Below are positions 8,242 to 18,178 of a DNA stretch of 32,164 nucleotides, in pieces. Source of the stretch: an uncultured Prevotellaceae bacterium. Lineage in GTDB: Bacteria; Bacteroidota; Bacteroidia; Bacteroidales; Bacteroidaceae. Each line of letters opens with the position of its first letter. The stretch's first letter is position 1. Made by a program: the position numbers and the translations under genes. The notes beneath the pieces were generated by a model. It did not search any database, had not been told where the DNA came from, and saw nothing but the letters and a program-made list of their open reading frames with translations. The stretch spans positions 1-32,164 of the forward strand of contig CAMVJO010000010.1 in the NCBI GenBank assembly GCA_947167835.1, in the 5' to 3' direction.

Positions 8242-9870
8242 TTATTTCTTAGCCTTACCAGCTTTTTTTGCAGCCTTGGCAGCAGCTTTCTGAGCGGCTT
8301 TAGCGGCTTTTTCCTTAGCCTTGTCGTATTTTTCCCAAGCTTTATCTTTTTCGGTCTTGGCCTTTAATTCCTCTGTGAACTGACGTGCTGCAGCTTCGGT
8401 CTTAGCTTCTTCCTCGGGAGAGGCAAAAGCGTGACGATAGCCCTTCACCTTGTTCCATTCGCCACGAGTAAAGTCGGGGAAGGCTACGCTTGCGCAGTTG
8501 TTATCCATGGAGAGTGTGCCGAGTTCGGCGAGGCAGCACCATTCAGCCAGGTCGTAAACGTCCATATCGAGGGGCAAACCATTCTGAAGGCAGTAAACCA
8601 GACGAGCATCCATGATGAAATCCATACCGCCGTGGCCTCCTACTTCTTTAGCCATCTCTCCATATTTTTTAAGTATGGGGTGCTGATAGCGCTGTACGAG
8701 AGCCTGGTGTTCGGCTGCGGGCATAAATCCGTGAGAGCTGAGGTTATCCACCTTTGGTGCGTGACCTGTAGCTTTAAGCTGGGCAGCATCAACGGCATAG
8801 TGCTCTTCGGGATATTTAGTGGCGTAACCGCGAGTACCGGTGAGCTTATACAGACGGTTATATGGCTGCGGATTCATCACATTGTGCTGGATTTCTACAA
8901 CCTTGCCGTTCTGTGTGCGCATAAGTGTGGTAGTCTGGTCGCCATTGCGGTATTCCTTGCAAGGCTTGCCTGTCTTTTTCTCCACATATTCCTTTCCGTG
9001 AGCGCTTTTGGTGTCCATTGCAACAAGCGTGGTGAAGCGGTCGCCGCGATGTATGTCAAGAGCCTGGGCAACGGGGCCTAAACCGTGGGTAGCATAGACG
9101 TCGCCGCGGTTTTCCATGTTATACTTCATGCGCCATCCGAGTTTGTCGGGATCGCTGCCGTCAGGATTTTTCCAATAGAAGTCCCAAAAATCGTCAAGGT
9201 TGTGGATATATGCACCTTCTGCGCGGAGCACTTCGCCAAATACGCCATGCTGAGCCATATTGAGCGTATTCATTTCGTACCAGTCGTAGCAGCAGTTTTC
9301 AAGTATCATACAATGCTTGCGTGTCTGCTCAGAAAGGTTGATGAGTTCCCAGCACTGTTCCAGATTCATGGCAGAAGGAACTTCGATAGCCGTGTGCTTA
9401 CCATTGAGGAGCGCACATTTTGCAACTGGGAAGTGGTGATCCCAATCGGTTGCGACATAAACGAGGTCGATGTCAGGGCGTTTGCAAAGTTCCTCGTAGC
9501 CCAGAGCGCCACTATAGACGTCAGCAGGCGGCAGACCGGCCTTACGCAAAGTTTGCTGCAAGGCTTCGGCACGCGGTGCCTCGAAATCGCACAATGCCTT
9601 GATTTCAACACCGGGGATATGGGTGAAACGCTCTACGGCACCAGGGCCACGCATACCCAAGCCCACGAAAGCTACGCGTACGACGGGGAGTTTATCCGCC
9701 GTGAGGCCGAGAACAGATTTCTGGCCGGCAGCACGAGCTGGTGTGTCGATGACAATTGTACCTTTTTCCCAATGCCATTTAGTAGATGGCGACAGCGATT
9801 GTGCCTGAAGCGAACCAGTGGCTGCAAACAGGGAGACAAAAGCCAAAATCAGAAGATTCTTGATTTTCAT
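8242..9870 (-). CDS. Exported Gfo/Idh/MocA-family oxidoreductase, GH109 alpha-N-acetylgalactosaminidase-like
   Basis: 542 aa; signal peptide, Rossmann VRVAFVGLGMRGPGAVERF, EVPSAMNLEQCWELI, CCYDWYEM, RGDVYATHGLGPVAQ; Lys/Ala-rich C-terminal tail. Confidence 0.75.
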   Translation of the reverse strand: MKIKNLLILAFVSLFAATGSLQAQSLSPSTKWHWEKGTIVIDTPARAAGQKSVLGLTADKLPVVRVAFVGLGMRGPGAVERFTHIPGVEIKALCDFEAPRAEALQQTLRKAGLPPADVYSGALGYEELCKRPDIDLVYVATDWDHHFPVAKCALLNGKHTAIEVPSAMNLEQCWELINLSEQTRKHCMILENCCYDWYEMNTLNMAQHGVFGEVLRAEGAYIHNLDDFWDFYWKNPDGSDPDKLGWRMKYNMENRGDVYATHGLGPVAQALDIHRGDRFTTLVAMDTKSAHGKEYVEKKTGKPCKEYRNGDQTTTLMRTQNGKVVEIQHNVMNPQPYNRLYKLTGTRGYATKYPEEHYAVDAAQLKATGHAPKVDNLSSHGFMPAAEHQALVQRYQHPILKKYGEMAKEVGGHGGMDFIMDARLVYCLQNGLPLDMDVYDLAEWCCLAELGTLSMDNNCASVAFPDFTRGEWNKVKGYRHAFASPEEEAKTEAAARQFTEELKAKTEKDKAWEKYDKAKEKAAKAAQKAAAKAAKKAGKAKK

Positions 9871-9949
9871 AAAGTATATAATTATTGATTAGAATTAGAT
9901 TTCAAAGGTTTCCTTGCCGATAAAAACCTATAGCAAGTGCTTATCGTGG

Positions 9950-9957
9950 CAAAATTA
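9950..9957 (-). promoter_or_regulatory. -7 box (TAATTTTG) for GH109-like gene
   Basis: CAAAATTA on + strand ~80 bp upstream of start at 9870. Confidence 0.5.
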
Positions 9958-10116
9958 CAAACAATTTCATAATAGACGAAATAATCTCCCCGTTTTTTGG
10001 CAGAGACACGCAGAAAAAGCATAAACCCATCCCAAAACCACCATACTACACACTGTTGCACCCACAGCAAAACCGAAGAGCACGCAGAAACTCCAGACCA
10101 TCTGCGCAAAAAAAGA

Positions 10117-10200
10117 TTCTCCTCGCGTTGAGAAAACTTTCTCATCGCCATGAGAAAACATTCTCTTCGCGATGAGAAAATTTTCTCACGGCGAAGAGAA
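10117..10200 (+). repeat. Palindromic tandem array A (4 units, 22+22+22+18 bp)
   Basis: TTCTCCTCGCGTTGAGAAAACT TTCTCATCGCCATGAGAAAACA TTCTCTTCGCGATGAGAAAATT TTCTCACGGCGAAGAGAA. Confidence 0.9.
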
Positions 10201-10238
10201 TGATAATACAAGAGGAAAACCACTATTATACACGCAAA

Positions 10239-10274
10239 AAAGGCACCGATGCCAACACCGATGCCTTTTTTATC
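10239..10274 (-). terminator. Terminator of nuo operon
   Basis: Minus strand AAAAAAGGCATCGGTG-TTGG-CATCGGTGCCTTTTTT just after nuoN stop. Confidence 0.8.
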
Positions 10275-10288
10275 ACGTCTGGAATATC

Positions 10289-11749
10289 CTATAGGCTGGG
10301 GATATAACTAAAACCGTCGATGTAAGTATAAACGCTTCCCACGATACCGAGCAATACTACGCCGGCGGTGCACAGCAGGAGCGCAGCACGACTGTAGTTG
10401 TCGCTACGGAAAGATGCTATGGGCGTGTCGTTCTTGCTGATATACATGGCCTTGACAATAAGCAGGTAGTAGTAGAGTGATACGATGGTGTTTACCAACG
10501 CAATGAAGACCAGAAGTTTGGCTTCTTGGAATGCGGCCATAAACACGAAGAACTTACTGAAGAAACCTGCGAACGGTGGAATACCGGCCAAGGAGAACAG
10601 GCTGAGAGTCATGAGGAAAGCCAATTTAGGATTGGTTTCGTAAAGACCATTGTAGTCGGAAATGCCGAGTTTGCCGCTATTCTGCTCAACAACGTTGATA
10701 ACGGCAAAAACGCCGAAGTTGGCTACAAGATACACCAGGAGGTAATAAACCAGAGATGTCATACCCTGAGCCGATGCCGGCATAATAGCCAAAACAAGAT
10801 AGCCTGCCTGCGAGATAGCCGAGAACGCCATGAAACGCTTGAGGTTTGTCTGACGGATGGCAAAGAGGTTGGCCAACGTAATGCTGGCAACAATAATCCA
10901 GAACAGGAGGATGCGCCATTCATTGACGAGGGCAGCCGTATCGAATACCTTTCCGAGCACGATAAGCATTACGAAAGCTGCAGCACCCTTGGATATGACA
11001 CTGAGATATGCGGTGACAACAGTAGGAGCTCCTTCGTAGGTATCGGCTGTCCAGAGGTGGAAGGGAACAAGGGATATCTTGAAACCCATACCTGAGATAA
11101 ACAGTACCATACCGACGAGTGTGAGCAGACTGTCGCCGGGCAACTGACTGAACATATCCTTGAAATAGAGCGTTCCGCTGGCACCGTAGATGAACGACAG
11201 GCCATAAAGAAGCAATGCGCTGGAGAAAAGTGCCAAAAGGATGTATTTGGCAGCAGCTTCTGCACTTTCATAACGGTATTTATCGAAGGCCACAAGCGCA
11301 CACATGGGGATGCTGGCCAGTTCCAACCCGATAAAGAACATCAGGAAGTGACCACTTGAAATCATCAGGTACATACCCAACAATGTGAACAAGGTAACCA
11401 TATAGAACTCGCCCTGTTTGACAAGGTTCTCGGGACGCGAGAGCCATTTGTTTGCCATCAGGAAAACGATGAGCGTACCGACGTTGAGTACCGACTTGAC
11501 AATCGTCATCATCGGGGTATATTGATACATACCTCCGAAAGCCTCGGCATCGGTGGCGCCACAACAGGGAATTAAATTGCACAATGTCATCACAGAGAGC
11601 AGGATGACAGGAAGTGGGGAGTTATAAATGCCCTTACCACTCTTTTTGTCGGGACAGAATAAGAGGTCGGCAACAAAAAGTATGAGAATGACTGCAAGCA
11701 AGGATAGCTCCTCACGCATAACCAGAAATTGAGAATAATCTAAATTCAT
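10289..11749 (-). CDS. nuoN: NADH-quinone oxidoreductase subunit N
   Basis: 486 aa polytopic; [11 protein letters not shown]..., [18 protein letters not shown]; position in operon. Confidence 0.92.
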   Translation of the reverse strand: MNLDYSQFLVMREELSLLAVILILFVADLLFCPDKKSGKGIYNSPLPVILLSVMTLCNLIPCCGATDAEAFGGMYQYTPMMTIVKSVLNVGTLIVFLMANKWLSRPENLVKQGEFYMVTLFTLLGMYLMISSGHFLMFFIGLELASIPMCALVAFDKYRYESAEAAAKYILLALFSSALLLYGLSFIYGASGTLYFKDMFSQLPGDSLLTLVGMVLFISGMGFKISLVPFHLWTADTYEGAPTVVTAYLSVISKGAAAFVMLIVLGKVFDTAALVNEWRILLFWIIVASITLANLFAIRQTNLKRFMAFSAISQAGYLVLAIMPASAQGMTSLVYYLLVYLVANFGVFAVINVVEQNSGKLGISDYNGLYETNPKLAFLMTLSLFSLAGIPPFAGFFSKFFVFMAAFQEAKLLVFIALVNTIVSLYYYLLIVKAMYISKNDTPIASFRSDNYSRAALLLCTAGVVLLGIVGSVYTYIDGFSYIPSL

Positions 11750-11765
11750 ATCGTTTTACGTATAT

Positions 11766-13262
11766 TTATCCGGCCACAGCCAAAATATGTTGAACAATAG
11801 GAGTTACGCCACCTGTTACCAGATTGCTCACAAAGAACGGAGCAAGACCGATAGCTGCGATGCAGCAAATCAGGACGATAACGGGGAAACGCTCAATAGG
11901 CTTGGCATCTGTCAGCTGCAAATGATGCTCGTCTGTACATGTTCCGAAAAGGATCTTACCCACCATGCGGAGAATATAGACAGCCGTTGTAACAATGCTG
12001 GAGCAAGCCAAGATAGTGAGGAAGCGGTGGAAGGTATCGGCGTGCTGGAATGAACCAACGAAGATCGTCATTTCGGCAACGAAGCCGCTAAGACCGGGAA
12101 GTCCGAGGTTTCCGAGACCGGCTATCACATAACAAACGGCAAGGAAAGGCATAATGCGCATTAAACCGTTGAGTTCGCGAATGTCACGCGTATGCGTTCT
12201 TCCATAAATCATACCTATCAACGCAAAGAACAGGGCTGTCATCAAACCATGGCTGAGCATCTGAATCACAGCACCGGTTGCAGCCGTCTGATTCAGCATT
12301 AACAATGCAAAAAGCACGAGACCGCAGTGAGATACGCTGGAATATGCATTGATATACTTCATATCGGTCTGTACACATGCCGAGAATGCACCATAGACAA
12401 CCGAGATACCCGTGAGTATAAGGAAGATCCAAGCCAAATCATTGGCAGCCTGTGGCATCAAGTACATAGCTATGCGGAAACAGCCGTAGCCTCCGAGTTT
12501 CATGAGCACACCTGCGTGAAGCATTGACACAGCTGTGGGCGCAGAAGCGTGACCATCGGGAGACCAAGTATGGAATGGGAACAAAGCACCCAGCACTCCG
12601 AAGCCGATAAACGTCATAGGGAACCAGATATATTGCTGTCCCAAATCAATAGCATGGGCTCCGTTGATCTGATGTGCGATTTCCGTGATATTCATCGTCT
12701 GACCGCCAGCACCAAAGAAGATGCCGAAAATGCCACACATGAGGAATGCTGAACCACCCATGAGCATCAATGTGAGTTTCATGGCAGAATATTCTTTCTT
12801 GCCCGTGCCCCAGACACCAATGAGGAGATACATAGGAATCAAGGCCACCTCGTAGAACATAAACATGGCAAACATGTCAATGGAAATGAAGAAGCCGAAA
12901 ACTCCCAGGCTCAAAAGCGTGAACCACAGGAAGTATTCCTTGCACATGTCCCAGGAAACAAATGTTCCCGTAAAGACAATGATGCCGGAAAGCAACAGCA
13001 TTGCGACAGATATGCCATCAACGCCAACAGAATAGTATATATGCAGAGGTTCAAACCAGACAAACGATGCAGTATATAGCATTTCTGCATCGGCACCTGC
13101 GGCACGATCCAAAAGGAACTGGACTGTCAGATAGATAGACATGCCTAATAAGGCCGTACTTCCGACCGTCATGACCGCACGTATCCCATTTTGCCCCTTA
13201 ACTAACCACAAGGCCAAAAGCATGACCAAGGGAATAATTACGAATATTGATAAGAAATTCAT
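11766..13262 (-). CDS. nuoM: NADH-quinone oxidoreductase subunit M
   Basis: 498 aa; FMFYEVALIPMYLLIGVWG, PFHTWSPDGHASAPTAVSMLHAGVLMKLGGYG. Confidence 0.93.
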   Translation of the reverse strand: MNFLSIFVIIPLVMLLALWLVKGQNGIRAVMTVGSTALLGMSIYLTVQFLLDRAAGADAEMLYTASFVWFEPLHIYYSVGVDGISVAMLLLSGIIVFTGTFVSWDMCKEYFLWFTLLSLGVFGFFISIDMFAMFMFYEVALIPMYLLIGVWGTGKKEYSAMKLTLMLMGGSAFLMCGIFGIFFGAGGQTMNITEIAHQINGAHAIDLGQQYIWFPMTFIGFGVLGALFPFHTWSPDGHASAPTAVSMLHAGVLMKLGGYGCFRIAMYLMPQAANDLAWIFLILTGISVVYGAFSACVQTDMKYINAYSSVSHCGLVLFALLMLNQTAATGAVIQMLSHGLMTALFFALIGMIYGRTHTRDIRELNGLMRIMPFLAVCYVIAGLGNLGLPGLSGFVAEMTIFVGSFQHADTFHRFLTILACSSIVTTAVYILRMVGKILFGTCTDEHHLQLTDAKPIERFPVIVLICCIAAIGLAPFFVSNLVTGGVTPIVQHILAVAG

Positions 13263-13330
13263 ATATGTATGATACTATCTTAAAGGATTATCTAAAAATA
13301 TTATTCTAATCTATCAAAATCCTCAAATTC

Positions 13331-15331
13331 TTATATAAGCAAAATGAAGAACAAGATAACGATACCCAAGAAGAACACGTAGGCATATTGCTGAACACGA
13401 CCGCTCTGCAATGGGCGTATCTTCTCGCCAATGTAGTGGGCACCATCTGCAAGGCCGTTGAGCGTACCATCTACTATGTGGCGGTCGAACCATGCTATGG
13501 GGCGACTGATATATGCAAAGATGATACGATGCGTTACAAACTGGTAAACTTCGTCAATGTAGAAGCGATGATATGCCCACTGGTGCAAATTGGGGAATGT
13601 AGCCTTCATACGTTCTGCAACCGGCTGACTGCTTCCTTTATATATATAGGTAGCAAGTCCTATGCTGACGAGAGCGATGACTACGCTGGTGATAGCAATC
13701 TGCGGATCAAGGTGAATGGTATATTCCGTGCCGGTAGCACTTACGTATGCACCGAAACCACCAGGAAGTGTCCAACCCATAAACACTGTAAAGAGGGTTA
13801 AGAATACCAATGGGGCAGTCATTACCAACGGAGCCTCACCAAAATGTCCATGGTGGCGCAGTTCTTCATGATACTCCTTGTTTTCTGTACCCCAGAAGAT
13901 ACCGAAATAAACACGGAACATATAAAATGCCGTCATTGCTGCGATGCCCGTCATAATCCATCCCATTATAGGACTGTAATTAAAGGAGGCAGCAAGAATT
14001 TCGTCCTTACTAAAGAAACCTGAGAACGGAGGAATACCTGAAATAGCCAAAGTAGCAATCAGGAATGTCCAGTTGGTGACCGGCATATACTTGCGCATTC
14101 CACCCATTGCCGACATTTCGTTGCTGTGGACGGCATGAATGATACATCCTGCGCAAAGGAACAGCGTTGCCTTGAACATAGCGTGCGTAAAGAGATGGTA
14201 CATAGATGCCATGTAGCCAAGACTACCATGATTGTCTATCGTAGCTTCGTGTCCGGGGATGCAAACGCCTAATGCCACCATCATAAACGCAATTTGCGAA
14301 ATAGTAGAGAAAGCGAGTACACGCTTAATATCACTTTGTGCACAGGCAACAGCAGCAGCATAGAAGGCAGTGAACGCTCCTATCCAAGCAACGTAATGCA
14401 AGGTCTCGGGAGCATACTGTATCCACAAGGGAAACATACGTGCCACCTGGAAAACACCTGCTACAACCATAGTAGCAGCGTGAATCAAGGCACTGACTGG
14501 CGTTGGGCCTTCCATAGCATCTGGAAGCCAGATATGCAATGGGAACATCGCACTCTTACCGGCACCGCCAAGGAACATAAGGAATAATGCCGTAGGAAGA
14601 ATGAATCCGCCTGCCGCAACAGCCTTAGCACAGTCGGGAGCTACGCCATGAAGTGCGCCAACTGCGTATGTTGCGCTCTCAGTAAAGTCAAAACTAAACG
14701 AACCTGTGTAATAACCAAACACCAGAATACCTACAAGGAATCCGAGGTCTGCAAAACGAGTGACGATAAACGCTTTCTTTGATGCCGATACTGCCGGAGC
14801 CGTGGTATAGTAAAAACCGATAAGAAGGTAGGAACAAACACCTACGAGCTCCCAGAACATATACATCTGGAAGATATTTGTTGCTACAACCAAGCCAAGC
14901 ATGGACATCGTGAACAAACTCAGAAAAGCATAATAGCGCTGGAAACCGCGTTCGCCGTGCATATATCCAAATGAGTAGATATGCACCATTAGCGAAACAG
15001 TAGAAATAACTATGAGCATCATAACCGTAATCGGATCGAGCATAATACCCATATCAAAGTGGAGGTTTCCAATGTAGAACGGGAGCCATTCAAAATTGTA
15101 AGGAACAAATGTGGCAAACGTGCCATCGGCCAAACGATCTGCGGTGAAATAAACAAATGCCGTGTAGTAAGACATTACAGCTACCGCACCGAGCGTAAAT
15201 GTGCCAATGAGACCGGCCACTTTATGGCTCAGCCATTTTCCGCAAATCCCTAAAACGAGGAATGAGAGGAAAGGCAATAACAATATCAGTAAGGTATATT
15301 GAAAATCCATTGTTATAAAATTAGATTGCAT
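13331..15331 (-). CDS. nuoL: NADH-quinone oxidoreductase subunit L
   Basis: 666 aa; FWELVGVCSYLLIGFYY, PLHIWLPDAMEGPTPVSALIHAATMVVAGVF, SGIPPFSGFFSKDEI. Confidence 0.94.
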   Translation of the reverse strand: MQSNFITMDFQYTLLILLLPFLSFLVLGICGKWLSHKVAGLIGTFTLGAVAVMSYYTAFVYFTADRLADGTFATFVPYNFEWLPFYIGNLHFDMGIMLDPITVMMLIVISTVSLMVHIYSFGYMHGERGFQRYYAFLSLFTMSMLGLVVATNIFQMYMFWELVGVCSYLLIGFYYTTAPAVSASKKAFIVTRFADLGFLVGILVFGYYTGSFSFDFTESATYAVGALHGVAPDCAKAVAAGGFILPTALFLMFLGGAGKSAMFPLHIWLPDAMEGPTPVSALIHAATMVVAGVFQVARMFPLWIQYAPETLHYVAWIGAFTAFYAAAVACAQSDIKRVLAFSTISQIAFMMVALGVCIPGHEATIDNHGSLGYMASMYHLFTHAMFKATLFLCAGCIIHAVHSNEMSAMGGMRKYMPVTNWTFLIATLAISGIPPFSGFFSKDEILAASFNYSPIMGWIMTGIAAMTAFYMFRVYFGIFWGTENKEYHEELRHHGHFGEAPLVMTAPLVFLTLFTVFMGWTLPGGFGAYVSATGTEYTIHLDPQIAITSVVIALVSIGLATYIYKGSSQPVAERMKATFPNLHQWAYHRFYIDEVYQFVTHRIIFAYISRPIAWFDRHIVDGTLNGLADGAHYIGEKIRPLQSGRVQQYAYVFFLGIVILFFILLI

Positions 15332-15345
15332 TAGAGGGTTTTACA

Positions 15346-15660
15346 CTACCACTTCATTTTCTGAAGTTTGTCAATAGAAATATCCTTGAGATGACGGTAG
15401 ATATTAATCATAATAGCAATGGCTATAGCACTTTCTGCTGCAGAAATTGCAATAGAGAAGAGCGAGAAGAAATAGCCTTCGTGAGCGCCCGAAGCATTCC
15501 ACATGAATCGATTGAATACTGCGAAGTTGATATCGGTAGCATTGAGCATCAATTCAATAGAAAGCAGGATTGCCAGAGTACTGCGGCGTGTCAGGAAACC
15601 AAATATGCCGGCAAACATCATAATGGCGGACAAGATGAGGAAATATTCCATTTGTATCAT
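15346..15660 (-). CDS. nuoK: NADH-quinone oxidoreductase subunit K
   Basis: LAILLSIELMLNATDINFAVF, AISAAESAIAIAIMINIYR; internal start MIQMEYFL preferred over ORF-track start. Confidence 0.9.
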   Translation of the reverse strand: MIQMEYFLILSAIMMFAGIFGFLTRRSTLAILLSIELMLNATDINFAVFNRFMWNASGAHEGYFFSLFSIAISAAESAIAIAIMINIYRHLKDISIDKLQKMKW

Positions 15661-15682
15661 TTTATGTATCTCCTTTCCTTTA

Positions 15683-16216
15683 TTATCGCTTACGCGCAAT
15701 TAATAAACTGCCCACTATGCAGGCCAATAACAACACACTGACAGCCTCGAAGGGCAAAATATATCCGCCTTCGGCAGATGAAAGCATATTCTGACCTATC
15801 TGCGACATAGTCATGACACTTTCGTCTGGAGCGGTAAGGGCTAAATTGCCGGGCTGCGACAATAATTCCATGAAGTTCTGCTTCAAAATGATGTAAACGA
15901 AGATGCCCAATCCGACAAGTGAGAGCAAAGCGCTCATTACTATCTTGTTCTTGGTATTCTCGCTCAGTTTGTCTTGCGTTCCACGGGTTAATAGGATTGC
16001 AAATACGTACAGAACGATGATACCTCCGGCATAAACCATCACTTGAACGGCTCCAAGGAACGTATAGCCCATCAAAAAATACAAACCTGCCGTACCCAGA
16101 AGGGTAAAGAACAGATATGTGGCTGAACGCATGATGCTGCGGCTGACAACTGTCAGAACCGAGCAAGAAGCTATGATTACAGCCAAAACGATGAACATTA
16201 TATTAAATGAATCCAT
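15683..16216 (-). CDS. nuoJ: NADH-quinone oxidoreductase subunit J
   Basis: 177 aa; FTLLGTAGLYFLMGYTFLGAVQVMVYAGGIIVLYVFAI. Confidence 0.9.
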   Translation of the reverse strand: MDSFNIMFIVLAVIIASCSVLTVVSRSIMRSATYLFFTLLGTAGLYFLMGYTFLGAVQVMVYAGGIIVLYVFAILLTRGTQDKLSENTKNKIVMSALLSLVGLGIFVYIILKQNFMELLSQPGNLALTAPDESVMTMSQIGQNMLSSAEGGYILPFEAVSVLLLACIVGSLLIARKR

Positions 16217-16281
16217 TTCTGTTTTTAGTATAATAGACGTTGAAAATTATAAATATCTATTGTATTCAGAGTTGCCAGGTA

Positions 16282-16971
16282 TTATTCTGCAGCTTTTTCC
16301 GTTTCAGGTTGCTCTACCTTGGTTGTTTCTTCCTTTGGAGCAGCAACAGCCTCAGGCTTCGGCTGCTCAACTTCTGTTTTAGCAGCGACAGCTTCAATTC
16401 TTGGCTGCTCTTCTGCCGTTTTAGGGGCAACAGCCTCGGGTTTCGGAGCCTCAGCAGGAGTTTCCGCAGGTTTAGCAGCAGGAGCTGGCGCAGTTTTTTT
16501 CACTACCGGCTTTTCTTCTACTTTGCTTCCTGGCTTGTTCAATACTTTGATGAGTTTACTGCGATCGAAAACGGCATTCTCGAAACTTTGATCAAATGTA
16601 ATGGCTTTGTGAGGGCAGGCAGTAACACAGAGCATACAGAACATGCACGATCCGAGGTTATATTCATAACGTACCAACTGCTTTTTCTTTTTTCCATCGA
16701 CTTCCACCATTTCGCTTACGACGTTAATGGTATCATTCGGGCACTGCATTTGACATATACCGCAGGCAACACACTTATGTTCGTTCTTTTCGTTATGAGG
16801 CATGACGAGCGAACCACGGAAACGGTCGAACATTTTCAGTTCTTTGCGGTTTTCGGGATATTGCTCGGTAATCTTTTTGGTAAAGAACTCACGCATGGTT
16901 GTTTTCAAACCGATGCAAATGGACTTCACGCCACAAAAGAGGCCTTCAAAATAATTTTTATCTTTATACAT
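16282..16971 (-). CDS. nuoI: NADH-quinone oxidoreductase subunit I with extended Ala/Pro/Glu-rich tail
   Basis: Two [4Fe-4S] motifs CVACGICQMQCP and CMFCMLCVTACP; ~85 aa low-complexity C-terminus. Confidence 0.9.
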   Translation of the reverse strand: MYKDKNYFEGLFCGVKSICIGLKTTMREFFTKKITEQYPENRKELKMFDRFRGSLVMPHNEKNEHKCVACGICQMQCPNDTINVVSEMVEVDGKKKKQLVRYEYNLGSCMFCMLCVTACPHKAITFDQSFENAVFDRSKLIKVLNKPGSKVEEKPVVKKTAPAPAAKPAETPAEAPKPEAVAPKTAEEQPRIEAVAAKTEVEQPKPEAVAAPKEETTKVEQPETEKAAE

Positions 16972-17014
16972 AGTTATATTTCTTAATTATGTGTCAGAAT
17001 TAAATAAAAGTTAC

Positions 17015-18094
17015 TTAGAAATAAAGTCCATAGGCTACCAAAAGAGCCATTAAAACGAGATTGAGCATACTGATCGGCATCAGGTATTTCCATTCAAGGG
17101 TAAGGATATTGTCAATCCTCAGACGCGGCAAAGTCCAGCGTTCCCACATGAGAAGGAATACCACAAAGAATGTCTTACCTAAGAACCAAACGATACCAGG
17201 TACGGCATCCATCACACCATTGAAGCCATCCAAACCTGATATATGCAAGGGAGCCCAACCGCCAAGGAAGACAGTCGTAGCGATACCGGCTGAAATAAAT
17301 AGGTTCAGGTATTCTGCCAAATAGAAATAGCCGAAATGCATACCGGAATACTCTGTATGATAACCTGCCGTCAATTCACTTTCGGCTTCCGGCAAGTCAA
17401 ACGGACCGCGGTTGCACTCTGCATTTCCTGCAATCAGGTAAATGATAAAAGCAATGACCATAGGCAGATGGCCGCGGAAGATATTCCAACCGAGTTCGGA
17501 CTGCTGCTGCACTATTTCGGAAATCTGCATCGTTCCTGTCAGGCAAATCACGGTGAGCATGGTTAAACCGATGGAGAGTTCGTAACTGATAATCTGTGCA
17601 CCGCTACGCATAGCGCCGATAATGGGATATTTACTGTTACTACCCCATCCTGCCAACAGAATACCGACAACACTCACACTTGACACGGCAAGGATAAAGA
17701 ATATACCGATATTAAAATCTATCATGTGCCCACCTTTGTTCCAAGGCAAGCAAGCAAATGTCACCATCGAGGCCGTTACCACAAAGAAGGGCGCCAAATC
17801 GTGCAGAAAGCGGTCGGTCTGACGCATTTTGATGATTTCTTTCTGCAACATTTTGAACACATCGGCAAAAACCTGTAGGAGTCCCCATTTACCAACTCGG
17901 TTCGGTCCGAGGCGACATTGGAAGAATCCGCAGATTTTGCGCTCCATGTAAATCAAGACGATAGCAAAAACGGCATAAAGCGTGATGATGACTAAGGCTA
18001 CAATGACACTTTCCACCAATATCGTGGCCCATTCAGGCAGAAACGACAGGAGCAGCGTGTGCAGCCATTGAGATATTACACTGAAGTCAAACAT
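17015..18094 (-). CDS. nuoH: NADH-quinone oxidoreductase subunit H
   Basis: 359 aa; [62 protein letters not shown]. Confidence 0.95.
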   Translation of the reverse strand: MFDFSVISQWLHTLLLSFLPEWATILVESVIVALVIITLYAVFAIVLIYMERKICGFFQCRLGPNRVGKWGLLQVFADVFKMLQKEIIKMRQTDRFLHDLAPFFVVTASMVTFACLPWNKGGHMIDFNIGIFFILAVSSVSVVGILLAGWGSNSKYPIIGAMRSGAQIISYELSIGLTMLTVICLTGTMQISEIVQQQSELGWNIFRGHLPMVIAFIIYLIAGNAECNRGPFDLPEAESELTAGYHTEYSGMHFGYFYLAEYLNLFISAGIATTVFLGGWAPLHISGLDGFNGVMDAVPGIVWFLGKTFFVVFLLMWERWTLPRLRIDNILTLEWKYLMPISMLNLVLMALLVAYGLYF

Positions 18095-18122
18095 ACTTTT
18101 TGTTATTACTTTAAGAGTTTCT

Positions 18123-18153
18123 CATCACTCCTATATAATATATATAAGGAGTA
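18123..18153. repeat. Solo ACTCCT-AT-rich-AGGAGT hairpin in nuoCD-nuoH gap
   Basis: ACTCCTATATAATATATATAAGGAGT; same unit as tandem array at 2132-2345. Confidence 0.7.
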
Positions 18154-18178
18154 TGTAACTCTTGAATATTCTTTTGTT

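Noticed and set aside
10117-10200. CRISPR array (also considered for 21235-21318)
   Set aside because: Units are contiguous 22-mers that are all similar to each other; there are no unique spacers, only four units, and no cas genes.
9882-10223. 113 aa minus-strand ORF
   Set aside because: Translation is mostly the palindromic array read through (FSSRRECFLMAMRKFSQREENLF); no coding support.
16319-16591. Gly/Ala/Ser-rich plus-strand ORF
   Set aside because: Antisense shadow of the repetitive NuoI tail.
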